Assembly (NCBI GenBank): GCA_009782515.1
Contig: WRIY01000028.1
Coordinates: 1 to 34,636, forward strand
Source of the DNA: Eubacteriaceae bacterium
Lineage (GTDB): Bacteria > Bacillota > Clostridia > Eubacteriales > Anaerofustaceae
DNA length: 34,636 bases
Reading direction: 5' to 3'
Position numbers and translations under genes: made by a program. The notes under the pieces are model-generated. The model saw only the letters and a list, made by a program, of their open reading frames with translations. It did not search any database and was not told where the DNA came from. The number at the start of each line of letters is the position of its first letter. The first letter of the stretch is position 1. This document shows, in pieces, positions 33,568-34,636 of the stretch.

Positions 33568-33594
33568 AAGCTTGCGCCGGTGCAGCGCAAGCTT
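33568..33594. repeat. Perfect inverted repeat between the cvpA-like gene and the DUF951 gene
   Basis: AAGCTTGCGC and GCGCAAGCTT form a perfect 10-bp stem with a 7-base loop. No T tract follows on either strand. It is therefore more likely an mRNA-processing or stability hairpin, or a protein site, than a strong terminator. Confidence 0.5.
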
Positions 33595-33650
33595 GATATT
33601 TCGAGTATTGGTTGCCAAGCCAACCGGATATTGCCGGCAATTTAAATCTG

Positions 33651-34187
33651 CTACACAAACGCCAAAACGTTTCTCAAGCTAAAAAAGCCAACCAGGTAGG
33701 ACGCGTCGCACAGCTCCTTTATGTCTGCGAGGCCTGAAAGTGCAGCTATGTACAGAGCGCTTGAGAGGATAATGCATGCAATAGCGCCTTTGGCTATGCC
33801 TAGCGCTATGCCTGCAAGCTTGTTTGCCTGCCGAAGCACGGGCAGCTTCATAAGCGTGTTCAGGAATGAGCCAACTAGTGAGACTGCTATAAAGCAAGCT
33901 GCATATATGGCAATAAACGATGCTATCCCTATCATCAAAAGCGCAAGCTGGCGCACTGCAAGCGCAGATGACGCAATGCCTGAAACTGCAGATTCAAAGA
34001 TTCCAAGCACGCCGGGATTTTTTGCAAGCTCTGATGCAACTCTTCCATAGTAAATATAAGACACAAAAGTAGAAAGCACAAACCGCATATACTTGATTAT
34101 TGACTTTGCAAATCCACGCTGGTAGCCATTTAGCGTAAACAGTAAGAGGACAACAACGAAAAGTATGTCTAGTAAAATTTTGGCCAC
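33651..34187 (-). CDS. CvpA family membrane protein
   Basis: This 178-residue protein has about four hydrophobic segments. ILLDILFVVVLLLFTLNGYQ followed by RGFAKSI is the N-terminal signature of CvpA/colicin V production proteins (D......l....GY.rGf). The helices FIAIYAACFIAVSLVGSFLN and GIALGIAKGAIACIILSSAL follow. The start is probably GTG 34185-34187. The run AGGGG is directly against it, so the exact start is uncertain. CvpA proteins are inner-membrane proteins linked to toxin export or envelope stress. No specific role in Bacillota is proven. A good sigmaA promoter lies just upstream. Confidence 0.85.
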   Translation of the reverse strand: MAKILLDILFVVVLLLFTLNGYQRGFAKSIIKYMRFVLSTFVSYIYYGRVASELAKNPGVLGIFESAVSGIASSALAVRQLALLMIGIASFIAIYAACFIAVSLVGSFLNTLMKLPVLRQANKLAGIALGIAKGAIACIILSSALYIAALSGLADIKELCDASYLVGFFSLRNVLAFV

Positions 34188-34215
34188 CCCCTAACAGTTA
34201 AATCCTGTTGGTATA

Positions 34216-34244
34216 ATTGTACTTTTCTGAGAAGCAAAAGTCAA
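34216..34244 (-). promoter_or_regulatory. SigmaA-type promoter of the cvpA-like gene
   Basis: On the minus strand TTGACT (34239-34244) is separated by exactly 17 bases from TACAAT (34216-34221). This is the best consensus promoter in the window. It lies about 30 bases upstream of the CvpA start codon and downstream of the tuf terminator, so the CvpA gene is transcribed separately from tuf. Confidence 0.75.
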
Positions 34245-34280
34245 TGCGCCCCACTAGAACAAAAGGGCGCATTTTGTCAG

Positions 34281-34316
34281 ATAAAAAGGCAGCATATGCC
34301 GATTTGGCGCTGCCTT
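34281..34316 (-). terminator. Intrinsic terminator of the tuf gene
   Basis: Read on the minus strand, AAGGCAGC pairs with GCTGCCTT (34286-34293 with 34309-34316 on the plus strand), with an inner GCC/GGC pair, followed by TTTTT. A second inverted repeat, AATGCGCCC/GGGCGCATT (34243-34251 with 34265-34273), lies further on and may add to termination. Confidence 0.8.
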
Positions 34317-34368
34317 CTGCTTTATTTCAATTGCAATTTTTCTTTGGCTGTGCTTATACTCTTGGATG

Positions 34369-34636
34369 CTACTCAACAACCTCAGTGACAACGCCGGCGC
34401 CAACCGTCCTTCCGCCTTCCCTGATGGCAAAGCGAAGCTCTTTTTCGATTGCTATCGGCGTGATCAGCTCAACTGACAGCGACACATTGTCGCCCGGCAT
34501 CACCATCTCAACGCCCTCGTCCAGGTCCACTACCCCTGTAACGTCTGTTGTCCTGAAGTAAAACTGCGGCCTGTAGCCGTTGAAGAATGGCGTGTGGCGC
34601 CCGCCTTCCTCTTTTGTCAGCACGTACACTTCCGCT
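34369..34636 (-). CDS. tuf: Elongation factor Tu, C-terminal part (5' end outside the window)
   Basis: The frame ends at TAG 34369-34371 and runs off the right edge. The 89 visible codons begin [20 protein letters not shown] and continue with [35 protein letters not shown] and [20 protein letters not shown]. This is domain 3 of EF-Tu, the GTPase that delivers aminoacyl-tRNA to the ribosome. Nothing unusual is visible. An apparent GTG start at 34629 is only an internal Val. Confidence 0.97.
   Translation of the reverse strand, partial: AEVYVLTKEEGGRHTPFFNGYRPQFYFRTTDVTGVVDLDEGVEMVMPGDNVSLSVELITPIAIEKELRFAIREGGRTVGAGVVTEVVE

Overview
The window looks like chromosomal DNA from an anaerobic Clostridia-type member of the Bacillota. 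The evidence is Shine-Dalgarno-rich starts, a Clostridia-like elongation factor Tu end, a DUF951 gene, LarE, a corrinoid-methyltransferase-like URO-D protein and a GPH-type symporter. No rRNA or tRNA gene was seen, so the placement is an inference. Two gene graveyards (about 1-3700 and 22300-23470) are full of decayed mobile elements and broken defence-type genes. The DNA between and around them is mostly intact.

Layout. 1-3700: a partial NucS/DUF91-like nuclease gene, a broken AAA-ATPase/PD-(D/E)XK pseudogene, IS66 pieces in opposite orientations, an IS110 scrap and an Rpn-like remnant. 3760-11244 (minus): one tight operon, in transcription order an amino-acid permease, four paralogous B12-binding-type radical SAM proteins and a GNAT-fold protein, joined by overlaps or gaps of a few bases. 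11439-11553 (plus): a candidate small RNA with an extended -10, consecutive hairpins and an intrinsic terminator. 12164-14689 (plus): a GPH-family symporter, a strong terminator and a second GNAT. 14878-17101 (plus): two tandem PstS-like binding proteins, the first frameshifted at an A6 run. 17114-18025 (minus): a HisRS/HisZ-like protein. 18339-19154 (plus): a CPBP membrane protease. 19266-21841 (minus): a URO-D-type methyltransferase and a GH3 hexosaminidase. 22315-23470: an IS3 remnant, an N-terminally truncated AbiEi antitoxin and a long nested hairpin. 23648-32737 (minus): a secreted giant of about 26 Big2 repeats and four Fn3-like domains, then GNAT and LarE. 33151-34636: a DUF4143 ATPase tail, DUF951, CvpA and the 3' end of tuf.

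The most interesting unit is the 3.8-11.2 kb operon. Four radical SAM enzymes of one architecture, next to an acyltransferase-like protein and a permease, suggest an uncharacterised multi-step radical modification pathway. Its substrate cannot be read from sequence. The giant Big2 gene sits 4 bases before the GNAT-LarE pair, so the three are probably co-transcribed, although no functional link is evident.
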